Under the pieces are notes generated by a model. That model did no database searches. It was not told where the DNA came from and saw only the letters and a list, made by a program, of their open reading frames with translations. A stretch of 34,506 nt of DNA. Origin: Terriglobales bacterium. GTDB lineage: Bacteria > Acidobacteriota > Terriglobia > Terriglobales > Acidobacteriaceae. The stretch covers positions 1 through 34,506 of the forward strand of contig JASHSL010000597.1 of NCBI GenBank assembly GCA_030040855.1, written 5' to 3'. Made by a program: the position numbers and the translations under genes. Every line of letters begins with the position of its first letter. The first letter of the stretch is position 1. Shown here in pieces: positions 18,379-27,281 of this stretch.

Positions 18379-19409
18379 AGGCTCTCAAGTATTACGGCCC
18401 GGGATCGATCCGCGTGGTGGACACTCCCGTTCCCTCGGTCAAGAATGGGGAGATCCTGGTGGCGGTCGTGGCCTGCGGAGTTTGCGCCACCGACGTCAAG
18501 ACCTTTCTCCGCGGCCATCCGAAAATTCTCCCCGGTTCCGGGCTGGGGCACGAAATCTCGGGTGTGATCGCGGAGGCGCCGGGCTCGGATCTTTGGAAGA
18601 AGGGGATGCGAGTCGTGGTCGCGCCTTATGTACCTTGCGGCTCCTGTTTCCAATGCTCGCAGGAGCGATACAGCCTGTGCAGCCACCTGTTCGATGAAAT
18701 CCTGGATCCTGGCGGTTTCAGCGAGTTGGTACGCGTTCCCCCCCGCCTGGCTGCGCAGGGCGTGCTTCCTTTACCCACGGCGGTGAATCCTCTCGCCGGC
18801 TGTTTTGGCGAGCCGGTGGCTTGTTGTCTCCACGCATTCTCGAGCATCGGAGTGGAGGCAGGCGATTCCCTCTTCATTATCGGGGATGGCGTCATGGGCT
18901 TGCTTCAGGCCGAGATTGGCAAGTTGCTGAGGGCCGATCCGGTCATCCTCAGCGGAATGACGAGCGAGCGTATGGCCCTAGCGTTCGGCGTTGCGGATGT
19001 GGTCATCGACGCTGCCAAAGAAGATGTTCTGGCGACGGTGCTTCGTGCGACCGGCGGCGAGGGCGCCGACAAGGTCATTGTTTCCGTCGCCGACATCGGC
19101 GCGGCCGGCATGGCCGTGGCTGCCGTGCGCAAGGGCGGCGCGATCAACCTGTTTGCCGGGATGCCGGCGGATGCCAAGCTTGCGCTCGATATGAATCGCA
19201 TTCATTATGACGAGATCCTTCTCACTGGGTCGTTCGGTTTCGCGCCGGAGGACTTCCATGCCGCCATAGATCTGATTTCCCGGGGAAAGCTGGATGTTAT
19301 GCGCTTGGTGACTTCTTCCGTTCCCCTTGCCGAGACGGCCAGGGCTCTTGAAAAGCTGACCCGCCAGGAGGGCGTGAAGACCATCGTTCTGTGCGGCGGA
19401 GACCGGTAG
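18375..19409 (+). CDS. Zinc-dependent medium-chain alcohol/polyol dehydrogenase
   Basis: GTG start overlapping the upstream stop (GTGA, 18375-18378): MKALKYYGPGSIRVVDTPVPSVKNGEILVAVVACGVCATDVKTFLRGHPKILPGSGLGHEISGVI; PYVPCGSCFQCSQERYSLCSH (structural Zn Cys cluster); VIGDGVMGLLQAE; LTGSFGF. Confidence 0.93.
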   Translation: MKALKYYGPGSIRVVDTPVPSVKNGEILVAVVACGVCATDVKTFLRGHPKILPGSGLGHEISGVIAEAPGSDLWKKGMRVVVAPYVPCGSCFQCSQERYSLCSHLFDEILDPGGFSELVRVPPRLAAQGVLPLPTAVNPLAGCFGEPVACCLHAFSSIGVEAGDSLFIIGDGVMGLLQAEIGKLLRADPVILSGMTSERMALAFGVADVVIDAAKEDVLATVLRATGGEGADKVIVSVADIGAAGMAVAAVRKGGAINLFAGMPADAKLALDMNRIHYDEILLTGSFGFAPEDFHAAIDLISRGKLDVMRLVTSSVPLAETARALEKLTRQEGVKTIVLCGGDR

Positions 19410-19412
19410 GAA

Positions 19413-20168
19413 ATGTTTTCCCGGCTCGAAAATTGGATCGATCTCCTCCCGCGGCTTCTCAGTTTTCACGCCATGTTTATGGCCGGTCTGGTGGTATCGG
19501 TTCCCATGACCTTCATCCTGCTGGCCGAGGTGTTCGACTATCAGGTTCGACTCTTCCCTCCGGGGATGGTCAGAATGGAGCGGCGCTGGAATGCGAAAGC
19601 GGTAACCATGATGGCCATGACGGCGGCGCTTTCGGTGCTTTTGCAAGCGGTGAGCGCAATTCTTGTGTTGATTCCGGGTTTCCTCACGTTTCGTGCCGAT
19701 GCCCTTGTCCGTTTTCCCTTCGGAGCGATCTTCGGAATGCCCGCAGTCTGGGGAATCACCGTAGCCAATCTTCTCGGAGACGCATTGACCGGGGCGCTGA
19801 CGCCCGGTTCTATCGCCGGCGCCATCATTACCTGGTGGATGGCCTACCTGTTTTATCGTCTCTACCGGGGACCCGCAGATTACTGCATGATGAAACCTAC
19901 CGCATGGGTCAAGTATTACGCTGTGGTGCTGCTTTGGTGCGCGCTCGGTTCCCTGTACTTGTGTACCAACTTCATTTACTTGCGGTTGCTGCCCGCCCAG
20001 ATTGTCTGGACTGCCGTCTTTCCCGCAGTTAGCCTGACCACCTTCTTCGGCGGACTGCTCGGTCCATTGGTAGCGCGCGTCGTTGGTCCGGCGGCAGAGC
20101 GTTACGGCCTGTCTCGTGACGAAATGGGGTACGAACATGAAAAGCGAGCGGGCAAAGTTTGGCATTGA
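19413..20168 (+). CDS. Putative ECF transporter substrate-specific (S) component
   Basis: Polytopic membrane protein: WNAKAVTMMAMTAALSVLLQAVSAILVLIPGFLTFRADALVRFPFGAIFGMPAVWGITVANLLGDALTGALTPGSIAGAIITWWMAYLFYRLYRG. Sits 6 bp upstream of the ECF ATPase gene, which is followed by the T component. Confidence 0.75.
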   Translation: MFSRLENWIDLLPRLLSFHAMFMAGLVVSVPMTFILLAEVFDYQVRLFPPGMVRMERRWNAKAVTMMAMTAALSVLLQAVSAILVLIPGFLTFRADALVRFPFGAIFGMPAVWGITVANLLGDALTGALTPGSIAGAIITWWMAYLFYRLYRGPADYCMMKPTAWVKYYAVVLLWCALGSLYLCTNFIYLRLLPAQIVWTAVFPAVSLTTFFGGLLGPLVARVVGPAAERYGLSRDEMGYEHEKRAGKVWH

Positions 20169-20174
20169 CACGCA

Positions 20175-21878
20175 ATGTCTTCGCTTATTCAGATTCGCGG
20201 GCTGACGTATTCGTACCGGAGGCAGGAGGAGCGTCCTGCTTTGCAGGGGGTCGATCTCGATATCGAGCCCGGGGAAGTCGTTGCCATCGCCGGACGGGCG
20301 GGCTCCGGTAAGTCGACTCTGTGCTATGCGCTCAACGGGCTGGTTCCCCAGAGCTTCGGAGGCCGCATCGAAGGCGAGGTGCGCGTCTGCGGTCTCGACA
20401 CGCGTTTCACCCCGGTGCCCGAGTTGGCCCGGCATGTCGGCATCGTGTTGCAGAGTGCCGAATCGCAACTGGTGGGATTGAGCGTCGAAGAGGATGTCGC
20501 CTTCGGCCTCGAAAATGTCGGCCTGCCTAGGGAAGAAGTGAACGCGCGAGTGTTTTCCGCCCTGCGTACGGTCAACCTCGACGAGCTGGCCGATCGTTCG
20601 CCTTGGAATCTTTCTGGTGGTCAGAAGCAACGGCTGGCGATTGCCGCCGCCATCGCTCTCCAGCCGGAGATCTTGGTGCTGGATAATCCGACTGCCGAAC
20701 TCGATCCGGTCGGCAAACACGAGATCATCGCGACGATCGCGCGCCTGAGCTCGGAGCATGGCCTCACGATCGTGATCGTCGATCAAGAATTAGAGGAAGT
20801 GCTCCCGCATGCCTCTCGACTGATTCTGATGGATCACGGTCGAATCGTCCGTGAGGGCAAGCCGGCGGAGGTGATTGACCAGGCGCAAGAGCTGGTGCAG
20901 TTAGGTCTGAAAGTTCCGGATGTGGCTCACCTTGCCTGGCAGTTACGCGATCGGGGCCGTTGGAGCGGTCCTCTTCCACTTTCGATTGACGACGCCGTCC
21001 AGGGATTGCAGCCACTGGCAAACCTCCCTCTGCCGACCGTCGCACCGGTGGAACGCTGCGGCCAATACGGCGAAACTCTGATTGAACTTGAGAATGTTTC
21101 CTTCGCCTATCCCGATGGCACAGCCGTACTCGACAACATCAGTCTGACCATCCGACGAGGCGAATTCCTAACCCTGATGGGCCCGAACGGCGCGGGCAAG
21201 ACGACTCTAGCCAAGCATCTGAATGGCCTGCTCCTACCCACCTCGGGCAAAGTTCTTGTGCATGGGGTTGACACTCGGTCCTCCTCCGTTGCGAAGCTCG
21301 CCCAGACGGTGGGATATGTCTTTCAAAATCCTGACCATCAAATCTTTTCACGAACCACGGCGGAAGAACTGGCCTTCGGTCCACGCAATTTGGGTTGGCC
21401 AAAGCAGAAGATCACTGACGCCGTTAGTCTCGCGCTCACCCGCATCGCCGGCCAGGACCGCGGCCATGACGATCCTTTCTTTATGGGTCTGGCCGAGCGC
21501 AAGCTGGTTGCGATTGCTTCCGTGCTCATCATGGCACCGGAGGTGCTAGTGCTCGACGAACCGGCTACCGGGGCCGATCACGAAGCGGCCATGCGCATCA
21601 TGCATCATCTTTCTGACCTGCATGGTTCCGGTCTCACGGTCGTGATCGTGACCCACGACGTTTCGATTGCCGCGAACTATGCGGATCGCATCGTCGGTTT
21701 ACGATCCGGCAGGATCGTGCTCGACGGAACACCCCGCGAAACCTTTCAGCGATCGGAGGAGCTGCGATCCTGCTTGCTCACACCTCCCCCAGTGGCCGGG
21801 GTTGCGCAAAAACTGGGGGAAGATTTCTCCTCCCTCTATCGCATAGACGAGATGGTACGAATTTTCTCGAGAGCATAG
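20175..21878 (+). CDS. ECF transporter ATPase, two fused ABC domains (CbiO/EcfA-EcfA' type)
   Basis: Two Walker A motifs (AGRAGSGKSTL and GPNGAGKTTLAKHLNGLL), LSGGQKQRLAIAAAIALQPEILVLDNPTAELDP, a Q-loop in each half (VLQSAESQLVGLSVEEDVAFGLEN; VFQNPDHQIFSRTTAEELAFGPRN), APEVLVLDEPATGAD. Confidence 0.97.
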   Translation: MSSLIQIRGLTYSYRRQEERPALQGVDLDIEPGEVVAIAGRAGSGKSTLCYALNGLVPQSFGGRIEGEVRVCGLDTRFTPVPELARHVGIVLQSAESQLVGLSVEEDVAFGLENVGLPREEVNARVFSALRTVNLDELADRSPWNLSGGQKQRLAIAAAIALQPEILVLDNPTAELDPVGKHEIIATIARLSSEHGLTIVIVDQELEEVLPHASRLILMDHGRIVREGKPAEVIDQAQELVQLGLKVPDVAHLAWQLRDRGRWSGPLPLSIDDAVQGLQPLANLPLPTVAPVERCGQYGETLIELENVSFAYPDGTAVLDNISLTIRRGEFLTLMGPNGAGKTTLAKHLNGLLLPTSGKVLVHGVDTRSSSVAKLAQTVGYVFQNPDHQIFSRTTAEELAFGPRNLGWPKQKITDAVSLALTRIAGQDRGHDDPFFMGLAERKLVAIASVLIMAPEVLVLDEPATGADHEAAMRIMHHLSDLHGSGLTVVIVTHDVSIAANYADRIVGLRSGRIVLDGTPRETFQRSEELRSCLLTPPPVAGVAQKLGEDFSSLYRIDEMVRIFSRA

Positions 21879-22700
21879 ATGTCCACACTTCCGGTCGGTT
21901 CTCGGATTGCTTCTCCGCGTTGCTCAAGGCCCATTGACCCACGGGTTAAGATTCTTTACCTGCTATGGGTTTTCCTCATCGTTGGCGTCGTTGCCCACCC
22001 CTTTCTGCAATGTCTCATCTTTCTGGTGACGGTCGCTGTCGTGTATGCCAGCCGGCTTTCCCTATGGGACCTGCTCAAGGCAGGAAGATTTGGCATGTTC
22101 ATGGCCGGTGCATCCTGGCTTCTCTGGATCATCTTTCTGCGCCGCCAGGGACAGGTGCTGTTTGCTCTCGGGCGCTGGCATTTTACCGAGCCTGGCGTCT
22201 ACAACGGACTATCGGTCGCGGTGCGAATCGCGGCTATCTTGCTGGCGTTTCTTGTGGTGTTCAAGACCACGTCGAACCGGCAGATTATGACCGGCCTGTA
22301 TCGTTTGCGGGTCTCCGTCCCGTTCGCTATGGTGGTGGGAATTACCTTGCGGTTGATTCCGCAACTGCAAGCCGAGCACGCCATCATTCAAGAAGCGCAG
22401 CGGGCGCGCGCCGTGGACTTCGACCGGGAAGGGCCGCTGGCCCGGCTTCGCAAGCAGTTGTCGTGTATCATTCCCCTGGCGCTAAGGGCTCTGAAAATCA
22501 CGAGCGACTTGAGTCTGGCGATGGAGGCCCGTGCATTTGATCCTTACGCCCGTCGCACCTTCTCCCCGTCCTTGGAATTTGCCACGACGGACATCGTCCT
22601 GCTCACCGTGATGGGGATCACCCTGGCTTTGAGTGTAGTGGCGCGGGTGATGGGTTATGGCGGTTTGCCGGAACCTTGGATCGCGAAGAGCGTGCGGTAA
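21879..22700 (+). CDS. ECF transporter transmembrane (T) component, EcfT/CbiQ family
   Basis: IDPRVKILYLLWVFLIVGVVAHPF; TSNRQIMTGLYRLRVSVPFAMVVGITLRLIPQLQAEHAIIQEAQRARAVDF..LIPLALRALKITSDLSLAMEARAF: EcfT Ala-Arg-Gly-type coupling-helix regions (QRARAVDF, MEARAFDP). Confidence 0.92.
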   Translation: MSTLPVGSRIASPRCSRPIDPRVKILYLLWVFLIVGVVAHPFLQCLIFLVTVAVVYASRLSLWDLLKAGRFGMFMAGASWLLWIIFLRRQGQVLFALGRWHFTEPGVYNGLSVAVRIAAILLAFLVVFKTTSNRQIMTGLYRLRVSVPFAMVVGITLRLIPQLQAEHAIIQEAQRARAVDFDREGPLARLRKQLSCIIPLALRALKITSDLSLAMEARAFDPYARRTFSPSLEFATTDIVLLTVMGITLALSVVARVMGYGGLPEPWIAKSVR

Positions 22701-22702
22701 GC

Positions 22703-24043
22703 CTACGACGGGGCAGCCTCGGTAAAGCTAGGAAGTATGCGTCCCTTGCATTCCCCGAAGCCCACCCTGGCTTTCCCGGATCCTTCACACCAGCCTCGCA
22801 GGGTAACTTCGTCTCCGTCTCGCAGGAAACCGAGCTCCTCGCCCGTGGGAAGCCGGATCTTTTGTTCTCCCTTCCAGGTTAACTCCAGCAGGCAGCCGCG
22901 GGACTCGGGCGCTCTTCCCGATACGGTCCCGCTCGCCAAGAGGTCGCCCGGCCGGAGATTGCAGCCGTTGCTGGCGTGGTGCGTGAGCAGTTGGGCGAGA
23001 GTCCAATACATCTCGCGAAACGAACCCTGGCTCAGCCGATAGGGAGAGAGCTTTTGCTCGCGCATCTTCGGAGTCGTAATCGATGCCTCCACGGTCAGAT
23101 CAATGCCGCCCCATCGGCGGTCGATTTCATGATCCAAATACGGCAGTGGAGCCGGGTCTTCCGGGAGGCGCGGGAACGCGGGGATGCGGAACGGCAGCAG
23201 GGCTTCGAGCGTCACCACCCAAGGCGAGACCGTCGTGGCAAAACTCTTGGAAAGGAAGGGCCCGAGCGGCTGATACTCCCAGCTTTGGATGTCTCGCGCC
23301 GACCAATCGTTTACCAGAGACAACCCGAATATCTTTTCCTCTGCTTGTGCAATCGGTACCGGGGAACCCAATCCATTTCCCACGGCGACGTAGAGGCCCA
23401 CTTCCAATTCGTAATCCAGTCTTCGGGATGGAGCAAACCCCGGGGTCGTGGCGCCCTGAGCCATGATCTGTCCGTGAGGACGGCGAATGCCGGTCCCGCT
23501 GATAACGATCGAGGAGGCCCGGCCGTGATAGCCGATCGGAATCCACTTATAATTCGGCAGCAGAGCATGGTTCGGCCGCAACATGCTGCCCACGTTCGTA
23601 GCGTGGAACACCGAAGCATAAAAATCCGTGTAGTCCCCGATTTTGACCGGGAGCTCTAGGTCTAGGTCAAACCGATCCAGCACTGCCTTCTGAAGCAAAT
23701 CCCGAACCCTTGCTTCCGCATCCGCGTGCAGCAGCCTGAATATTTGCTTCCTGAGCGCCAACCTTTGCCTATGATCGAGCGACATTAACTCGTTCAGCGA
23801 ATCCGCCCGACACGCCTGGATGGTGGAGGGGCTGACCGTAGTCAGCAGGCCATGCGTCGCGCACTGGTCGAGATCGAGGACGGAATCCCCGATCGCAACC
23901 GCGATGTGCCCTCGGCCCCCGGCGCGCTGCCGAAACACTCCAAAGGGAAGATTCTGAATGGGAAAGTCGGTGGTTCCATGGTTGGCGGATTCCACCCAGG
24001 AAAGGGCGCTTGGATCGTGAGTTTCGTCCGGCGCGGGAATCAT
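22703..24043 (-). CDS. fahA: Fumarylacetoacetase
   Basis: SWVESANHGTTDFPIQNLPFGVF; YTDFYASVFHATNVGSMLRPNHALLPNYKWIPIGYHGRASSIVISGTGIRRPHGQ; DYELEVGLYVAVGN; FGLSLVNDWSARDIQSWEYQPLGPFLSKSFATTVSPWVVTLEAL. ATG at 24043 overlaps the upstream stop (ATGA). Confidence 0.97.
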   Translation of the reverse strand: MIPAPDETHDPSALSWVESANHGTTDFPIQNLPFGVFRQRAGGRGHIAVAIGDSVLDLDQCATHGLLTTVSPSTIQACRADSLNELMSLDHRQRLALRKQIFRLLHADAEARVRDLLQKAVLDRFDLDLELPVKIGDYTDFYASVFHATNVGSMLRPNHALLPNYKWIPIGYHGRASSIVISGTGIRRPHGQIMAQGATTPGFAPSRRLDYELEVGLYVAVGNGLGSPVPIAQAEEKIFGLSLVNDWSARDIQSWEYQPLGPFLSKSFATTVSPWVVTLEALLPFRIPAFPRLPEDPAPLPYLDHEIDRRWGGIDLTVEASITTPKMREQKLSPYRLSQGSFREMYWTLAQLLTHHASNGCNLRPGDLLASGTVSGRAPESRGCLLELTWKGEQKIRLPTGEELGFLRDGDEVTLRGWCEGSGKARVGFGECKGRILPSFTEAAPS

Positions 24044-24942
24044 AACCATCGAAGAGCCCGAAGATCTTCGATCGGTTCGTCCAAGGAGCACGAACCGAAG
24101 GCGATGGCGCATGCTGCGCGCATCCTTCGAAGTTGATCGGTCGGGATGACCACGCCCATGATCTGTGCTCCCCGATCGTCGAAGTGCAGCTGATCGGCTC
24201 GGTCCGAGTCCAGTATAGCGGCGAGGGTTTCCTTGTCCCCTTGATAGGCGGCGGCAAGAAAAAGATTGAGGAATCCGTGCATCCTAGCGACCGGCGCGTT
24301 CGGTTCGTAGCTAAGCGGCGCCAGACGCCGCAAAGGATGATGCAGACCGGCTGTGGCTTTGAAGGCCACGCCGGCACTGGCGAATCCCAAGATCGCGCTG
24401 GCCACGGCATCCGTCGAGGGAATGGCCTCCGGATTCAATCCCCCGGTTCGAATCTTGGCTCGGGCGCCGGATTTCTGGATTGCCGAAATCAGTGCGACAG
24501 GACACGGTAAGGGCACTTCCAGATAAACTCGCAGGCCCTGGGGTGCCTTCTCGGTCACGCGGGCAACCTGTTCGCCGCTCTCCGCTCTGGTCTCGACCGA
24601 GTCGATGATGGCATCCTCGCGATCGTTGAATCTGCGAATGGCGGCGAAATCGCCCTCCGCATCCGACCCCAGGAGACAGCTCACTCTCCACCGCGCAGTC
24701 GTCGGAGTGGCTGCGCGTAGGCGCGCAAATTCCTCGAGGCGACTCGCCGGCAGAACGAACCGTCCAAGAACCCAACCGAGCTCGCCTGCCAAATAGCCTG
24801 CGTATTTCGCGATCGCGTCCGGCATGCTCAGAGTAGCTGGGGGAAAGAGCCCGGCGTAGTCGATCAAACTTAAAAGCACAGCCCGAAGCGAGGCGCAGGG
24901 AATCGCATTCCGGGTTGTCCGAACAGCGTGCTCTTGCGACAT
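24040..24942 (-). CDS. Uncharacterised conserved-looking 300-aa protein in the homogentisate operon
   Basis: MSQEHAVRTTRNAIPCASLRAVLLSLIDYAGLFPPATLSMPDAIAKYAGYLAGELGWVLGRFVLPASRLEEFARL...AKIRTGGLNPEAIPSTDAVASAILGFASAGVAFKATAGLHHPLRR. Between hmgA and fahA, same strand, ATGA overlap with fahA. Confidence 0.85.
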   Translation of the reverse strand: MSQEHAVRTTRNAIPCASLRAVLLSLIDYAGLFPPATLSMPDAIAKYAGYLAGELGWVLGRFVLPASRLEEFARLRAATPTTARWRVSCLLGSDAEGDFAAIRRFNDREDAIIDSVETRAESGEQVARVTEKAPQGLRVYLEVPLPCPVALISAIQKSGARAKIRTGGLNPEAIPSTDAVASAILGFASAGVAFKATAGLHHPLRRLAPLSYEPNAPVARMHGFLNLFLAAAYQGDKETLAAILDSDRADQLHFDDRGAQIMGVVIPTDQLRRMRAACAIAFGSCSLDEPIEDLRALRWL

Positions 24943-24961
24943 GAGCCGAACGCCTGGATTC

Positions 24962-26287
24962 TCAGGGCTTCTGCGGTCTGAAATTCTTTTTTAGGCCCTG
25001 CCAACACTCGTAGTACTCGTGTTGCAGTTGCGCGGTTCGCATGGCAAATTCCGTGGGACGCGCTACAAAACGAGTTTCGAACATAAAGGCCAGAGTATCG
25101 CTGAGCCGATGTGGCTTCAGCTCCGCCGCGGCTGCCTTCTCGTAGGTTTCTGCGTCCGGACCGTGCCCGCTCATGCAGTTATGCAAGCTGGCACCACCCG
25201 GCAGGAAGCCTTCTGCCTTCGCGTCATACTGGCCGTAGATCAATCCCATGAACTCGCTCATGAAATTGCGGTGAAACCAAGGCGGCCGGAAGGTATGTTC
25301 TGCCACCAGCCAGCGCGGCGGGAAGATTGCGAAATCGCAGTTGGCCGTACCCAGGATTTCAGACGGGGAGGTGAGTACGGTGTAGATGGATGGATCAGGG
25401 TGATCAAAGGAAACCGTATTGATGCAGTTAAACCGAGCCAGATCATATTTGTAGGGCGTGAAATTGCCGTGCCATGCCACCACATCCAAAGGCGAATGAT
25501 CGTATCTCGCTTCCCACAAGTTGCCGCAAAACTTAGCCACCACGCGAAAGTCTCCTTCGCGATCCTCGAACGCAGCCCAAGGAGCCTCGAAATCTCTGGG
25601 GTTGGCCAGACCATTCGCCCCAATGGGACCGAGTTCGGGGAGCCGGAACATCGGGCCATAATTTTCGCAAACGTAACCCCTGGCTTCAGGACCCGCCAAC
25701 GCAACACGGAATTTCAAGCCCCGTGGAATCAGACAGATCTCGCCCGGCTCGAGTCCAATTTTTCCCAATTCCGTATGCAGGAGTAGGCTGCCCTGCTGGG
25801 GAACGATCAGCAACTCGCCGTCTGCGTCATAGAAAAAGCGCTTTGTCATGGAGCGATTGGCGACGAAGAGATGAATGGCTACGCCCGAATGCGACTCGCT
25901 GTTCCCGTTGCCGGCCAAAGTAATGAGACCGGTGACGAAGTCCGTGGCCTCTCGGGGAATCGGAATCGGATCCCAGCGGAGTTGATTGGGCGAGGCGGGC
26001 GTTTCCTGAAACGGGCTGCTGCGTATCAGGTTTCGATCGATGGGCGTGAAAGGTTCGTGCATCACCGAGGGACGAATTCGGTAAAGCCACGATCGCCGAT
26101 TGGTGTGGCGGGGCGCCGTAAAAGGTGAACCGCTGATCTGTTCCGCGTACAGCCCAAAGGGCACTCGTTGAGGGGAATTCTGCCCCATCGGCAGTGCTCC
26201 CTTGATTGCCTCCGTGGCAAACTCATTGCCGAAGCCACGGTTGTAGTCGAGATTCTCAGCATCAACGCCGGGTTTTGCGCCTGCCAT
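24962..26287 (-). CDS. hmgA: Homogentisate 1,2-dioxygenase
   Basis: [164 protein letters not shown]. Start at 26287 ([11 protein letters not shown]). Confidence 0.98.
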   Translation of the reverse strand: MAGAKPGVDAENLDYNRGFGNEFATEAIKGALPMGQNSPQRVPFGLYAEQISGSPFTAPRHTNRRSWLYRIRPSVMHEPFTPIDRNLIRSSPFQETPASPNQLRWDPIPIPREATDFVTGLITLAGNGNSESHSGVAIHLFVANRSMTKRFFYDADGELLIVPQQGSLLLHTELGKIGLEPGEICLIPRGLKFRVALAGPEARGYVCENYGPMFRLPELGPIGANGLANPRDFEAPWAAFEDREGDFRVVAKFCGNLWEARYDHSPLDVVAWHGNFTPYKYDLARFNCINTVSFDHPDPSIYTVLTSPSEILGTANCDFAIFPPRWLVAEHTFRPPWFHRNFMSEFMGLIYGQYDAKAEGFLPGGASLHNCMSGHGPDAETYEKAAAAELKPHRLSDTLAFMFETRFVARPTEFAMRTAQLQHEYYECWQGLKKNFRPQKP

Positions 26288-26324
26288 GTTCGACGAAAAC
26301 CTCCCATGGTTCCTGCGATCATGC

Positions 26325-27281
26325 TCAGCCTTGCAGGGCTTCCCACATCTCCCGGTCCCGTTGAGCCGTCCAGATTCGCGGGTGTTTGATGCCACTCGCT
26401 TCATCATAGGCCCGAGCAACGTCAAAAGGCAGGCAATGCTCGTAGATGAACATCCTGCCAAATTTCGGATCCATCTTGGATCGCGTGTACTCGAACGTTT
26501 CTTTCAAGGTTCGCTTCGCCGCGACCGAGTCCCGGGCGCAAGCAAACAGAGTCGTCACGAAATCCTGGGTATAGTCGATCCCGCGCCTGACTTGCTCCCG
26601 GGTTTCGAGCACCGGTCCCCGCCCCGGCACGAGCTTCTCCGGCTTGAGCGAGCGTAACTCCTGCAAGGTGGATGGCCACTCCTCGAGCTGAGCGTCTCCT
26701 GCGTAGGCTGCGGCCTGGTACTCCACCAAATCGCCGGAAAACAAGATGCCGTGTTGCGGCAGGAACACCACGGTGTCACCCCGGGTATGACCGGGGCCCA
26801 AATGCAGGATTCTGACTTCCAGTTTCCCCAGGTGCAGGGTAATTTCGTCAGAGAAAACCAGATTCGGCCAGGTGAGTCCGGAGATAGACTCAACCGCCTG
26901 GAAAAGCCTAGGGAAGCGTTCCATCTCCGACTTCATGTCCTCAGCGCCGCGCTCGACAATCAGATCGTACGTGCCGCGACTCGCGATAATGTGGGTACAG
27001 CCTTCACCGGCATACGCCGATGCGCCCAGTACACGCACGGCGTGGTAGTGAGACAACACGACATGCCGGATGGGTTTATCCGTGACTTGCCGAATCCTGG
27101 CAATCAACTCCCGTGCCATGACCGGTGTGGCCGTGGTATCGACGACGAGAACGCTGTCATCGCCAAGAACCACGCCGGAATTGGGATCCCCCTCCGCAGT
27201 GTAGGCGTAGGCATTCGCCGATAATTGGGTAAAGCTGATCTTCTTCGGACTTAAGTCTCCTCGGGAGGCAAACGGGGTCAT
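26325..27281 (-). CDS. MBL-fold metallo-hydrolase
   Basis: ATG at 27281: [113 protein letters not shown]. The 5' end overlaps the flavin reductase stop (ATGA, 27278-27281). Confidence 0.9.
   Translation of the reverse strand: MTPFASRGDLSPKKISFTQLSANAYAYTAEGDPNSGVVLGDDSVLVVDTTATPVMARELIARIRQVTDKPIRHVVLSHYHAVRVLGASAYAGEGCTHIIASRGTYDLIVERGAEDMKSEMERFPRLFQAVESISGLTWPNLVFSDEITLHLGKLEVRILHLGPGHTRGDTVVFLPQHGILFSGDLVEYQAAAYAGDAQLEEWPSTLQELRSLKPEKLVPGRGPVLETREQVRRGIDYTQDFVTTLFACARDSVAAKRTLKETFEYTRSKMDPKFGRMFIYEHCLPFDVARAYDEASGIKHPRIWTAQRDREMWEALQG

Noticed and set aside
17562-18686. 374-aa ORF on the - strand
   Set aside because: Antisense to the NAD-kinase-like and dehydrogenase genes; Ser/Arg/Pro-rich shadow ORF.
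18978-20786. 602-aa ORF on the - strand
   Set aside because: Antisense to the dehydrogenase, S component and ECF ATPase; composition looks like reverse translation of a GC-rich gene; no recognisable motifs.
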